NCBI RefSeq assembly: GCF_000412675.1
Contig: NC_021505.1
Span: forward strand, 434,001 to 498,000
Reading direction: 5' to 3'
DNA length: 64,000 nucleotides
Origin: Pseudomonas putida NBRC 14164
Lineage (GTDB): Bacteria; Pseudomonadota; Gammaproteobacteria; Pseudomonadales; Pseudomonadaceae
Positions 1-9,105 of this stretch are shown piece after piece. Below the pieces are notes generated by a model, which worked only from the letters and a program-made list of their open reading frames with translations, was not told the origin of the DNA and ran no database searches. Numbering within the stretch: position 1 is the stretch's first letter; every line of letters starts with the position of its first letter. The position numbers and the translations under genes are program-made.

Positions 1-792
1 GCGAACCGGGCCGTCGAGGCGCTGCAGGTTGCAGTTGATGACGAAGATCAGGTTGTCCAGCTTCTCGCGGCCGGCCAGGGCGATGGCGCCCAGGGATTCC
101 GGCTCGTCGCACTCGCCGTCGCCCATGAAGCACCAGACCTTCTGCTTGCCGGCCGGGATGAAGCCACGGGCTTCCAGGTACTTCATGAAGCGTGCCTGGT
201 AGATAGCCTGGATCGGGCCCAGACCCATAGATACGGTCGGGAACTGCCAGAAGTCAGGCATCAGCCATGGGTGCGGGTACGAAGACAGGCCGTTGCCGTC
301 CACTTCCTGACGGAAGTTGTTCATCTGGTCTTCGTTGATGCGGCCTTCCATGAAGGCACGGGCGTAGACGCCTGGCGAAGCATGGCCCTGGAAGAAGATC
401 AGGTCGCCGCCGTGTTCTTCGGTCGGCGCCTGGAAGAAGTAGTTGAAGCCGATGTCATACAGGGTGGCGCTGGAGGCGAAGCTGGAGATGTGTCCGCCCA
501 GGTCCGAGTCTTTCAGGTTGGTGCGCATGACCATGGCCAGGGCGTTCCAACGCACCATCGAGCGAATGCGGCGTTCCATGAACAGGTCGCCAGGCATGCG
601 TGCTTCGTGGGTGACAGGGATGGTGTTGCGGTATGGCGTGGTGATCGCATACGGCAGCTGGGAGCCACTGCGGGTGGCCAGCTCGCCCATACGGGTCATC
701 AGGTAATGAGCGCGGTCTTCGCCTTCTTTGTCGAGGACCGACTCCAGGGCATCCAGCCATTCCTGGGTTTCGATTGGATCGAGGTCTTGCAT
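1..792 (-). CDS. aceE: Pyruvate dehydrogenase E1 component, N-terminal part (cut by window edge)
   Basis: The homodimeric E1 of the pyruvate dehydrogenase complex decarboxylates pyruvate on thiamine diphosphate and passes the acetyl group to E2 lipoyl domains. The 264 visible residues begin MQDLDPIETQEWLDALES, as in gammaproteobacterial AceE. The thiamine-diphosphate motif is complete: GDGE at residues 224-227 and NCN at 253-255. The gene runs off the left edge, so about 70 percent of an approximately 880-residue protein is missing. It is divergent from glnE, and the gap between them carries two palindromes close to this start that are likely operators. Identity is secure. Confidence 0.97.
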   Translation of the reverse strand, partial: MQDLDPIETQEWLDALESVLDKEGEDRAHYLMTRMGELATRSGSQLPYAITTPYRNTIPVTHEARMPGDLFMERRIRSMVRWNALAMVMRTNLKDSDLGGHISSFASSATLYDIGFNYFFQAPTEEHGGDLIFFQGHASPGVYARAFMEGRINEDQMNNFRQEVDGNGLSSYPHPWLMPDFWQFPTVSMGLGPIQAIYQARFMKYLEARGFIPAGKQKVWCFMGDGECDEPESLGAIALAGREKLDNLIFVINCNLQRLDGPVR

Positions 793-901
793 GGCTTGCT
801 CCAGGGCGGAAAGGCAACCAGAATCGATTGCCTGAAGTTGCGACTGGCCTTATGGGCAGACGTCGTGAATTCTTGGATTACCGGGGTGTCTTCCGGCGCC
901 G

Positions 902-916
902 TGTAGTTTTACTACA
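902..916. promoter_or_regulatory. Palindromic operator candidate TGTAGT-TTT-ACTACA upstream of aceE
   Basis: This is a perfect 6+3+6 inverted repeat, 110 bp upstream of the aceE start codon. The core TAGT-N3-ACTA fits the TNGT-N3-ACNA pattern typical of FadR-subfamily GntR regulators, the family that contains PdhR and LldR. A near-identical copy lies with its centre 52 bp away, which is about five helical turns. The regulator is inferred from motif shape only. Confidence 0.6.
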
Positions 917-953
917 TTTGCTTGCGCATTTCATGCTTTTACACGACATGGGT

Positions 954-968
954 AGTAGTAAAACTACA
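954..968. promoter_or_regulatory. Second operator candidate AGTAGT-AAA-ACTACA upstream of aceE
   Basis: This repeats the 902-916 palindrome with one mismatch in the outermost base of one arm. Both copies have 3-bp spacers. Their tandem arrangement suggests cooperative binding of one dimeric regulator in the aceE-glnE gap. The rest of the 793-1175 gap is AT-rich with a poly-T run near 1071-1080 and no convincing gene. Confidence 0.55.
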
Positions 969-1175
969 TTTCTGCGACGTTTGGTCGCACCTTGGCTTGT
1001 GAGGAAAAACGTTCATGGTGGTTGGCATTGTGACGCGAACGGGTGGTTCTTGATGTTTGTTGCCAAGTTTTCTTTTTTTTCAGCTATTTCCAACTTTTGT
1101 ACGACAGTCCAACCGTGGTCCGGCTTCCCCTTGGCCGCTTTTTCCCTTCTATTTCACGCCGATCAAGGATAGACC

Positions 1176-4109
1176 ATGCGCCTGCCTTTGCCGTCCGATC
1201 TGCCCGCCACCCTCCAGCCATTGCTGGCCCGCAACCGGCAATTCCTCAGTGATGCAGTGGCCGCTCACGCCGACCTCGACCTGAATGCCTGGAGCCCGGT
1301 GCACCGGCAACAATTCGACCAGGTTGCCGCCGCCAGCGACTTTGTTCTGGGCCTGGCCCAGCGCGAGCCGGCCATGCTGTTCGAGCTGCTGGCCAGTGGC
1401 GAGCTGGAGCGGCGTTATGCGCCGGGTGAGCTGCGTGGGCAAATCGCTGCGGCCGCCCAGGCCGCGCAGAGCGACGACGAGCTGGCGCGCAACCTGCGCC
1501 GCGCGCGCAACCGCCAGCAACTGCGCATCATCTGGCGCGACATCACCCGCCAGGCAGAACTTGGCGAAACCTGCCGCGACCTGTCGGACCTGGCCGATGC
1601 CGCCATCGACGAAGCCTACCAATGGTTATACCCCCGCCATTGCCAGCAGTTCGGCACGCCCATCGGCAACCGCAGCGGCCAGCCGCAGCACATGGTGGTG
1701 CTGGGCATGGGCAAGCTGGGGGCGGTGGAGCTGAACCTGTCGTCGGACATCGACCTGATCTTCGGCTTCCCCGAAGGTGGCGAAACCGAGGGGGTGAAGC
1801 GCTCGCTGGAAAACCAGGAGTTCTTCACCCGGCTTGGCCAGCGGCTGATCAAGGCGCTGGACCCGGTGACCGTCGATGGCTTCGTGTTCCGCGTCGACAT
1901 GCGCCTGCGCCCTTATGGCTCGGCCGGCGCACTGGTGCTCAGCTTCAATGCCCTGGAGCAGTATTACCAGGACCAGGGCCGCGACTGGGAACGCTACGCC
2001 ATGATCAAGGCGCGGGTGGTGGCGGGCGACCAGGCGGCCGGGGCGCAGTTGCAGGAGGTGCTGCGGCCGTTCGTGTACCGCCGTTACCTGGACTTTTCCG
2101 CGATCGAAGCGCTGCGCACCATGAAGCAGCTGATCCAGCAGGAAGTGCGGCGCAAGGGCATGGCCGACAACATCAAGCTGGGTGCCGGTGGCATCCGCGA
2201 GGTGGAGTTCATCGCCCAGGCCTTCCAGCTGATCCACGGCGGGCGCGACCTCAGCCTGCAGCAGCGGCCGTTGCTCAAGGTGCTGGCCACCCTCGAGGGC
2301 CAGGGTTACCTGCCGCCGGCAGTGGTCGCCGAGCTGCGCGAGGGCTATGAGTTCCTGCGCTATACTGAGCACGCAATCCAGGCCATCGCCGACCGCCAGA
2401 CGCAAATGCTGCCGGAAGGTGAGACCGACCAGGCGCGGGTGGCCTACATTCTCGGCTTTGCCGACTGGCAGAGCTTCCACGACCAGTTGATGTACTGGCG
2501 TGGCCGTATCGACTGGCACTTCCGCCAGGTGATCGCCGACCCGGATGACGAAGACGGTGAGGGCGAACTGGTGGTGGGCGGCGAATGGTCGCCGCTGTGG
2601 GAGCAGGCACAGGACGAGGAAGCCGCTGGCCGGCAGCTGGAAGAGGCCGGTTTCAAGCAGCCCGTCGAAGCCCTGCGGCGCCTGGCCGGGTTGCGCTCCA
2701 GCCCGCAGTTGCGCTCGATGCAGCGTATCGGCCGTGAACGCCTGGATGCCTTCATCCCGCGGCTGCTGGCCCAGGCGGTGGAACATGACAACCCCGACCT
2801 GGTGCTTGAACGTGTGTTGCCGCTGGTCGAGGCGGTGGCGCGGCGTTCTGCCTACCTGGTGCTGCTGACCGAAAACCCGGGTGCCTTGCGCCGTCTGCTG
2901 ACGTTGTGCGCCGCCAGCCCGTGGATTGCCGAACAAATTGCGCACTACCCGCTGCTGCTCGACGAATTGCTCAACGAAGGCCGCTTGTTCAGCCCGCCAC
3001 TGGCCCCAGAGCTGGCCAGCGAGTTGCGCGAACGCCTGACGCGCATCCCCGAAGACGACCTGGAGCAGCAGATGGAAGCGCTGCGCCACTTCAAGCTGGC
3101 GCACAGCCTGCGTGTGGCAGCTTCGGAAATCAGCGGCAACCTGCCGTTGATGAAGGTCAGCGACTACCTGACCTGGCTGGCCGAAGCCATCCTCGACCAG
3201 GTGCTGGCCCTTGCCTGGCGCCAGACCGTGGCCCGCCACGGCCAGCCCAGGCGCAGCGACGGCAGTCTGTGCGACCCAGGGTTCATCATCATTGGTTACG
3301 GCAAGGTCGGTGGCCTGGAGCTGGGCCATGGCTCGGACCTGGACCTGGTGTTCATCCACGACGGCGACCCGCACGCAGAAACCGACGGCAGCAAGCCCAT
3401 CGACAGTGCGCAGTTCTTCACCCGCCTGGGCCAGCGCATCATTCACTTGCTGGCCACCCAGACCAACTCGGGCCAGCTGTATGACGTGGACATGCGCCTG
3501 CGCCCGTCCGGTGCTTCCGGGCTGCTGGTCAGTTCGCTGGGTGCATTCGAGCGCTACCAGCAGAACGAAGCGTGGACCTGGGAGCACCAGGCGCTGGTGC
3601 GAGCCCGCGTGCTGGTGGGTTGCAAGCAGGTGGGCGCGGCGTTCGAAGGCGTGCGCGCCAAGGTGCTGGGCCAGACACGCGACCTGGAGAAACTGCGCAC
3701 CGAAGTGAGTGAAATGCGCGCCAAGATGCGCGGCAACCTCGGTACCAAGGCCACGGCTGCCGGTACCGCGGCCAATGCCTTCGAGGCCGGTGTGCCGTTT
3801 GATATCAAGCAAGATGCCGGCGGTATCGTCGATATCGAATTTATGGTGCAATACGCCGCTTTGGCCTGGTCTCACGACCATCCGGCCATACTCCGATGGA
3901 CCGATAACATCCGCATTCTGGAAGAGCTGGAGCAGGCGAACCTGATGCCGGCCAGTGACGCGGTGCTGTTGCGTGAAGTGTACAAGGCGTTCCGCTCGGC
4001 CTCGCACCGCCAGGCCCTGCAGAAGCAGGCCGGGGTGATCGACGCGACGCAATTTGCCGATGAACGCCGCGAAGTGCGGCGGATCTGGGGTGAATTGGGT
4101 TTGACTTGA
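1176..4109 (+). CDS. glnE: Bifunctional glutamine synthetase adenylyltransferase/adenylyl-removing enzyme
   Basis: GlnE attaches and removes AMP on glutamine synthetase in response to PII, tuning nitrogen assimilation. The 977-residue length is normal for the family. Two nucleotidyltransferase domains are visible: the N-terminal deadenylylase half with GMGKLGAVELNLSSDIDLIF from about residue 175, and the C-terminal adenylylase half with GYGKVGGLELGHGSDLDLVF from about 706. Each carries its paired metal-binding aspartates (DID and DLD). The start MRLPLPSDLPATLQPLL sits about 30 bp after a T-rich stretch. A REP pair follows the stop codon and separates glnE from the LPS operon. Confidence 0.97.
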   Translation: MRLPLPSDLPATLQPLLARNRQFLSDAVAAHADLDLNAWSPVHRQQFDQVAAASDFVLGLAQREPAMLFELLASGELERRYAPGELRGQIAAAAQAAQSDDELARNLRRARNRQQLRIIWRDITRQAELGETCRDLSDLADAAIDEAYQWLYPRHCQQFGTPIGNRSGQPQHMVVLGMGKLGAVELNLSSDIDLIFGFPEGGETEGVKRSLENQEFFTRLGQRLIKALDPVTVDGFVFRVDMRLRPYGSAGALVLSFNALEQYYQDQGRDWERYAMIKARVVAGDQAAGAQLQEVLRPFVYRRYLDFSAIEALRTMKQLIQQEVRRKGMADNIKLGAGGIREVEFIAQAFQLIHGGRDLSLQQRPLLKVLATLEGQGYLPPAVVAELREGYEFLRYTEHAIQAIADRQTQMLPEGETDQARVAYILGFADWQSFHDQLMYWRGRIDWHFRQVIADPDDEDGEGELVVGGEWSPLWEQAQDEEAAGRQLEEAGFKQPVEALRRLAGLRSSPQLRSMQRIGRERLDAFIPRLLAQAVEHDNPDLVLERVLPLVEAVARRSAYLVLLTENPGALRRLLTLCAASPWIAEQIAHYPLLLDELLNEGRLFSPPLAPELASELRERLTRIPEDDLEQQMEALRHFKLAHSLRVAASEISGNLPLMKVSDYLTWLAEAILDQVLALAWRQTVARHGQPRRSDGSLCDPGFIIIGYGKVGGLELGHGSDLDLVFIHDGDPHAETDGSKPIDSAQFFTRLGQRIIHLLATQTNSGQLYDVDMRLRPSGASGLLVSSLGAFERYQQNEAWTWEHQALVRARVLVGCKQVGAAFEGVRAKVLGQTRDLEKLRTEVSEMRAKMRGNLGTKATAAGTAANAFEAGVPFDIKQDAGGIVDIEFMVQYAALAWSHDHPAILRWTDNIRILEELEQANLMPASDAVLLREVYKAFRSASHRQALQKQAGVIDATQFADERREVRRIWGELGLT

Positions 4110-4118
4110 GAGTGCTGG

Positions 4119-4219
4119 GGCCGCTTTGCGGCCCATTCGCAGCACAAGGCTGCTCCTACAGGGGAACGCGATCCCTTGTAGGAGCAGCCTTGTGCTGCGA
4201 ATGGGCTGCAAAGCAGCCC
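4119..4219. repeat. Inverted pair of P. putida REP-type elements
   Basis: Two copies of the TGTAGGAGCAGCCTTGTGCT-type repeat face each other around a short spacer between glnE and waaF. Such pairs fold into a long hairpin in RNA. They are typical of intergenic space in P. putida. Confidence 0.85.
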
Positions 4220-4335
4220 TAAAGGTTTATGCCTCACCACCGGTGTTACACTGTCCGCCACATAGCCTGAATATAAAGAGGGGAGGCCAGGCTGTACCGC
4301 AGCCTGTAGCCTCCCCGAGCGTTTCTGGACTAAGC

Positions 4336-5385
4336 ATGAGAATACTGATCATTGGCCCCAGCTGGGTCGGCGACATGGTGATGGCGCAGACCTTGTTCCA
4401 GTGCCTGAAACAGCAGCACCCCGACTGCGTGATCGACGTGCTGGCCCCCGAGTGGAGCCGGCCGATCCTGGAGCGTATGCCCGAGGTACGCCAAGCCTTG
4501 AGCTTCCCGCTCGGCCACGGCGCGCTGGAGCTGGCTACGCGTCGGCGTATCGGCAAATCCCTGGCCGGCCAGTACGACCAGGCCATCCTGCTGCCCAATT
4601 CGCTGAAGTCGGCCTTGGTGCCGTTCTTCGCTGGCATCCCCAAGCGTACCGGCTGGCGCGGTGAACTGCGCTTCGGCCTGCTGAACGATGTGCGCAAGCT
4701 GGACAAGGCCCGCTACCCGCTGATGATCGAGCGCTTCATGGCCTTGGCCTACGCGCCCGGCGCCGAGCTGCCGCAGCCGTACCCGCGCCCCAGCCTGCAG
4801 ATCGAAGCGCAAAGCCGCGATGCTGCACTGGCCAAGTTCGGCCTGGAGCTGGACCGCCCAGTGCTGGCGCTGTGCCCTGGCGCCGAGTTCGGTGAGGCCA
4901 AGCGTTGGCCAGTCGAGCATTACGCTGCGGTGGCCGACGCGATGGTCCGCCAGGGCTGGCAGGTATGGCTGTTCGGCTCGAAGAACGACCACCCGGTCGG
5001 TGAGCAGATCCGCGACCGGCTGATCCCGGGTTTGCGTGAAGAATCGTCCAACCTCGCCGGTGAAACCTCGCTGGCCGAGGCCATCGACCTGATGTCCTGT
5101 GCCCATGCCGTGGTGTCCAACGACTCCGGCCTGATGCACGTGGCCGCCGCGCTGAACCGCCCGCTGGTGGCGGTGTACGGCTCGACGTCGCCCGGCTTCA
5201 CCCCGCCGCTGGCCGACCAGGTAGAGGTGGTGCGTACCGGTATCGAGTGCAGCCCATGCTTCGACCGTACCTGCCGTTTCGGCCACTACAACTGCCTGCG
5301 CCTGCTGGAACCGGGCAAAGTCATCGCCGCCCTGCACAGCCTGAGCGGGCCGGACCTGATCGATACCGTGGCCGAGGTCGACTAA
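4336..5385 (+). CDS. waaF: ADP-heptose:LPS heptosyltransferase II
   Basis: WaaF adds the second heptose to the LPS inner core on the cytoplasmic face of the inner membrane. The 349-residue protein starts MRILIIGPSWVGDMVMAQTL, the canonical N-terminus, and has the GT9 nucleotide-sugar motif SNDSGLMHVAAALNRPLVAV from about residue 262. The frame is open 70 codons further upstream, but those codons translate the REP repeat, so the internal ATG at 4336 is the start. It heads a tightly packed operon, and waaC begins on the next base after its stop. Confidence 0.96.
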   Translation: MRILIIGPSWVGDMVMAQTLFQCLKQQHPDCVIDVLAPEWSRPILERMPEVRQALSFPLGHGALELATRRRIGKSLAGQYDQAILLPNSLKSALVPFFAGIPKRTGWRGELRFGLLNDVRKLDKARYPLMIERFMALAYAPGAELPQPYPRPSLQIEAQSRDAALAKFGLELDRPVLALCPGAEFGEAKRWPVEHYAAVADAMVRQGWQVWLFGSKNDHPVGEQIRDRLIPGLREESSNLAGETSLAEAIDLMSCAHAVVSNDSGLMHVAAALNRPLVAVYGSTSPGFTPPLADQVEVVRTGIECSPCFDRTCRFGHYNCLRLLEPGKVIAALHSLSGPDLIDTVAEVD

Positions 5386-6444
5386 GTGCGGGTACTGATC
5401 ATCAAGACCTCGTCGCTGGGTGATGTGATCCACACCCTGCCGGCGCTCACCGATGCCGCCCACGCCATCCCGGGCATTCGTTTCGACTGGGTTGTGGAAG
5501 AAGGCTTTGCCGAAATCCCCAGCTGGCACCCTGCGGTCGACCAGGTTATCCCGGTGGCCATTCGCCGCTGGCGCAAGAACCTTTGGCAAACCCTCAAGAG
5601 CGGCGAGTGGAAGGCGTTCAAGCAGCGTGTGCGCGAGCGCAAGTACGACCTGGTGATTGACGCCCAGGGCCTGGTCAAGTCGGCTTGGCTGACCCGTTAC
5701 GTGAAGGCCCCGGTCGCCGGCCTGGACCGCTACTCGGCCCGTGAAGGCTGGGCCAGCCGCTTCTATGACCGGCGCCTGTCGGTTGCCACCGGCCAGCACG
5801 CGGTGGAGCGGGTGCGCCAGCTGTTCGCCATGGCCCTGGCCTACGACTTGCCAGAAGGCATTGGCGACTACGGGCTGGACCTGGAGCGCCTGCAATTGCC
5901 GCCCGCCGCGCCTTACGTGGTGTTCTTGCATGGCACCACCTGGGCGACCAAGCACTGGCCCGAAGCCTACTGGCGCGAGCTGGCCGAGCGCATGGGCCGG
6001 CGCAAGCTGGAAGTGCGCCTGCCTTGGGGCAACCCGGCCGAAAAGGCGCGCGCCGAGCGCATTGCACAGGGCTTGAACAACTGCCAGGTGCTCCCCAAAT
6101 TGAACCTTGCCGGCGTTGCGCGTGTATTGGCGGCGGCAAAAGCCTGTGTGGCGGTCGATACCGGCCTTGGCCACCTGGCAGCGGCACTCGATGTGCCGAC
6201 CATTTCGCTGTTCGGCCCGACCAACCCGGGCCTGACGGGTGCCTACGGACGGACCCAGATTCACCAGGCCAGTGACTGGCCTTGCGCTCCCTGCCTGCAG
6301 AAGAAGTGCACCTATAAACCGAGCGCTGACGACCTGCGCCGGTTCGATCTGAAACGCGAGTGGCCGCTGTGCTTCACTCGCCTGAATCCCGAGCATGTGG
6401 CGGGCCGCTTGAGCGCGTTGCTGCTGGCTGAGGATGTCCGTTGA
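5386..6444 (+). CDS. waaC: ADP-heptose:LPS heptosyltransferase I
   Basis: WaaC transfers the first heptose onto Kdo2-lipid A. The 352-residue GT9 protein begins VRVLIIKTSSLGDVIHTLPAL with a GTG start directly after the waaF stop, so translation is probably coupled. The binding motif VDTGLGHLAAALDVPTISLF lies near residue 258. The stop overlaps the waaG ATG by one base (TGATG). Confidence 0.96.
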   Translation: MRVLIIKTSSLGDVIHTLPALTDAAHAIPGIRFDWVVEEGFAEIPSWHPAVDQVIPVAIRRWRKNLWQTLKSGEWKAFKQRVRERKYDLVIDAQGLVKSAWLTRYVKAPVAGLDRYSAREGWASRFYDRRLSVATGQHAVERVRQLFAMALAYDLPEGIGDYGLDLERLQLPPAAPYVVFLHGTTWATKHWPEAYWRELAERMGRRKLEVRLPWGNPAEKARAERIAQGLNNCQVLPKLNLAGVARVLAAAKACVAVDTGLGHLAAALDVPTISLFGPTNPGLTGAYGRTQIHQASDWPCAPCLQKKCTYKPSADDLRRFDLKREWPLCFTRLNPEHVAGRLSALLLAEDVR

Positions 6445-7568
6445 TGCAACTGGCTTTCGTGCTTTACAAATATTTCCCCTTCGGCGGGCTGCAGCGCGAT
6501 TTCATGCGCATTGCCCTGGAATGCCAGAAGCGGGGCCACCAGATCCGTGTGTACACGCTGATCTGGGAGGGTGACATTCCGCCGGGCTTCGAAGTGCTGG
6601 TGGCGCCGGTGAAGGCGATTTTCAACCACCGTCGCAACGAGAAGCTCAGCGCCTGGATGGCCGCCGACCTGGCCAAGCGCCCGGTCGACCGCCTGATCGG
6701 CTTCAACAAGATGCCGGGGCTGGACGTGTACTACGCCGCCGACGGCTGCTTCGAAGACAAGGCGCAGACCCTGCGTGGCGGCCTGTACCGCCGCTGGGGC
6801 CGCTACCGGCACTTTGCCGAGTACGAGCGTGCGGTGTTCGCCAAGGACGCCCACACCGAAGTGTTGATGATTTCCGAGGTGCAGCAGCCGCTGTTCATCA
6901 AGCACTACGGCACCCCGGTGGAGCGCTTCCACCTGCTGCCGCCGGGCATTTCCCAGGATCGCCGCGCGCCGGCCAACGCTGCCGAGATACGCGCCGAGTT
7001 CCGCAAGGAATTCAACCTGGGCGATGACGACCTGTTGCTGGTACAGATTGGCTCGGGCTTCAAGACCAAAGGTGTGGACCGTAGCCTGAAGGCGCTGGCC
7101 GCGCTGCCATCGGCCCTGCGCAAACGCACGAAGCTGATGGTGATCGGCCAGGACGACCCCAAGGTGTTCCAGCTGCAAAGCGCCACCCTCGGGCTGGGCG
7201 ACCAGGTGCAGTTCCTCAAGGGCCGCAGCGACATCCCGCGTTTCCTGCTGGGTGCCGACGTGCTGATTCACCCGGCGTACAACGAGAACACCGGCACCGT
7301 GCTGCTTGAAGCGCTGGTGGCCGGCCTGCCGGTACTGGTGTCCAAAGTGTGCGGTTACGCCCACTACATTGCCGAGGCCGATTGCGGCCTGGTGCTGGAC
7401 GAACCGTTCGAACAGGACCAGCTCAACGGTTACCTGCAACGCATGCTCGAAGACCCGCAGGCCCGCGCCAGCTGGTCGCGCAACGGCCTGGCGTTTGCTG
7501 AAACCGCCGATCTGTACAGCATGCCGCAGCATGCTGCCGACGTGATCCTGGGGCAGAAAACCGTATGA
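6444..7568 (+). CDS. waaG: LPS core glycosyltransferase (glucosyltransferase I type)
   Basis: WaaG is a GT4 enzyme that adds the first outer-core hexose to heptose II. The 374-residue protein starts MQLAFVLYKYFPFGGLQRD, and the GT4 EX7E signature region NENTGTVLLEALVAGLPVLV lies near residue 279. An in-frame TTG lies one codon upstream of the ATG, but the ATG overlapping the waaC stop is the better start. It overlaps waaP by four bases. Confidence 0.95.
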   Translation: MQLAFVLYKYFPFGGLQRDFMRIALECQKRGHQIRVYTLIWEGDIPPGFEVLVAPVKAIFNHRRNEKLSAWMAADLAKRPVDRLIGFNKMPGLDVYYAADGCFEDKAQTLRGGLYRRWGRYRHFAEYERAVFAKDAHTEVLMISEVQQPLFIKHYGTPVERFHLLPPGISQDRRAPANAAEIRAEFRKEFNLGDDDLLLVQIGSGFKTKGVDRSLKALAALPSALRKRTKLMVIGQDDPKVFQLQSATLGLGDQVQFLKGRSDIPRFLLGADVLIHPAYNENTGTVLLEALVAGLPVLVSKVCGYAHYIAEADCGLVLDEPFEQDQLNGYLQRMLEDPQARASWSRNGLAFAETADLYSMPQHAADVILGQKTV

Positions 7569-8371
7569 AGCTGATACTGGCCGAACCGTTCAAGCGCCTG
7601 TGGGCCGGGCGTGATGCCTTCGATGCCGTAGAAGCGCTGCAAGGCGAGGTTTATCGCGAGCTGGAAGGGCGCCGCACGTTGCGTACCGTAGTGGCTGGCG
7701 AGGGTTTTTTCGTCAAGATCCACCGCGGCATCGGCTGGGGCGAGATCTTCAAGAACCTGTTCACCGCCAAGCTTCCGGTGCTCGGTGCCGGCCAGGAATG
7801 GCGGGCTATCCAGCGCCTGCACGAGGTGGGTGTGCCGACCATGACCGCAGTCGCCTATGGCGAGCGGGGCAGCAACCCGGCCACGCAGCACTCGTTCATC
7901 ATCACCGAGGAACTGGCGCCCACCATCAGCCTGGAAGACTTCAGTATCGACTGGGCCAAGCAGCCGCCCGAGCCGCGGCTGAAGCGTGCGCTGATCGCCG
8001 AAGTGGCGAAGATGACTGGCGGCATGCACCGCGCCGGGGTCAACCACCGCGACTGCTACATCTGCCACTTCTTGCTGCACACCGACCGCCCGGTAACGGC
8101 GGACGATTTCAAGCTGTCGGTGATCGACCTGCACCGCGCCCAGACCCGTGCAACCATTAGCCGCCGCTGGCGCGACAAGGACTTGGCCGCGCTGTACTTC
8201 TCGGCGCTGGACATCGGCCTGACCCAGCGCGACAAGCTGCGCTTCCTGCGGGGTTATTTCCAGCGCCCGCTGCGCCAAGTGCTGAAGGACGAAGCCCAGT
8301 TGCTCACCTGGCTGGAGCGCAAGGCGCAGAAACTCTACGACCGCAAACAACGCTACGGGGATGCGCTCTGA
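7565..8371 (+). CDS. waaP: LPS core heptose(I) kinase
   Basis: WaaP phosphorylates heptose I of the inner core, a modification important for outer-membrane integrity in pseudomonads. The 268-residue protein has the kinase-fold catalytic motif NHRDCYICHF with the catalytic aspartate at D163, the position I recall as essential in P. aeruginosa WaaP. The start ATGA overlaps the waaG stop and the end overlaps the next kinase by one base. Confidence 0.95.
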   Translation: MKLILAEPFKRLWAGRDAFDAVEALQGEVYRELEGRRTLRTVVAGEGFFVKIHRGIGWGEIFKNLFTAKLPVLGAGQEWRAIQRLHEVGVPTMTAVAYGERGSNPATQHSFIITEELAPTISLEDFSIDWAKQPPEPRLKRALIAEVAKMTGGMHRAGVNHRDCYICHFLLHTDRPVTADDFKLSVIDLHRAQTRATISRRWRDKDLAALYFSALDIGLTQRDKLRFLRGYFQRPLRQVLKDEAQLLTWLERKAQKLYDRKQRYGDAL

Positions 8372-9105
8372 TGGCGGGCTGGACACTGGCGCCGGGTTAC
8401 GAACATCTGGCGACGGACTTCGGCAGCCTCGATGCGGTATTTGCCCTGCAAGGCGAGCGCCTGACCCGCGACCCGCTCAGCGAGGTGGTGCGCATCGAGC
8501 GTGACGGGGTCAACTACTACGTCAAGCGCTACACCGGCGCCGGCAAGCACATGCGCCGCTATCTGGGCCGGCCGCGCATCAAGGCCGAATGGCAGAACCT
8601 CAAGCAATTCGCCAAGTGGGGCATCCCTACCGCGGAAGTGGTGGCCTGGGGGCTGGAGCGCAAGGGCCTGGCCTTTGGTCGTGGGGCGATGATCACCCGC
8701 GAGCTGCCGAACACCGAAGACCTGTCGGCACTCGCCGAGCGCAACGATGCGCGCCTTGCCGACCGCGCCTGGGTCGACCACCTCAGCCGCCAGCTGGCGC
8801 GCCATACCCGGGTCATGCACGAGCACCGCTTTGCTCACAACGACCTGAAGTGGCGCAACCTGCTGGTCGATGACCAGGGCACGCTATTCTTCATCGACTG
8901 CCCCACCGGCGACTTCTGGCGCGGGTTCATGTGGCGGCACCGGATGATCAAGGACCTGGCGTGCCTGGACAAAGTGGCCAAATACCACCTGTCGGCCACC
9001 CAGCGCCTGCGTTTCTATCTGCAATACCGTGGCCGCGACCGGCTGAATGAGCGTGACAAGAAGCGCATTCGCCAGGTGCTGGGCTTTTTCGAGGGAAGGG
9101 AATGA
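8371..9105 (+). CDS. Kinase-fold LPS core protein (WaaP/InaA-like)
   Basis: This 244-residue protein belongs to the lipopolysaccharide kinase (Kdo/WaaP) superfamily. A catalytic-loop motif FAHNDLKWRNLLVDD has HND at residues 156-158, so the proposed catalytic aspartate is present. A lysine-rich nucleotide-binding region with YYVKRYTGAGKH lies near residue 50. The P. aeruginosa LPS cluster has equivalent kinase-like genes after waaP. It probably phosphorylates or otherwise modifies the inner core, but its substrate is not shown by the sequence. It overlaps both neighbours. Confidence 0.88.
   Translation: MAGWTLAPGYEHLATDFGSLDAVFALQGERLTRDPLSEVVRIERDGVNYYVKRYTGAGKHMRRYLGRPRIKAEWQNLKQFAKWGIPTAEVVAWGLERKGLAFGRGAMITRELPNTEDLSALAERNDARLADRAWVDHLSRQLARHTRVMHEHRFAHNDLKWRNLLVDDQGTLFFIDCPTGDFWRGFMWRHRMIKDLACLDKVAKYHLSATQRLRFYLQYRGRDRLNERDKKRIRQVLGFFEGRE

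Noticed and set aside
1626..4211. Very long open frame antisense to glnE
   Set aside because: High-GC genes give long antisense frames; its translation is low-complexity and the sense frame is a certain gene. The same applies to the frames antisense to waaF/waaC (4330-6396), glcB (23211-25574), the two acyl-CoA dehydrogenases (35647-37542, 39067-41049) and rmcA (58450-61059).
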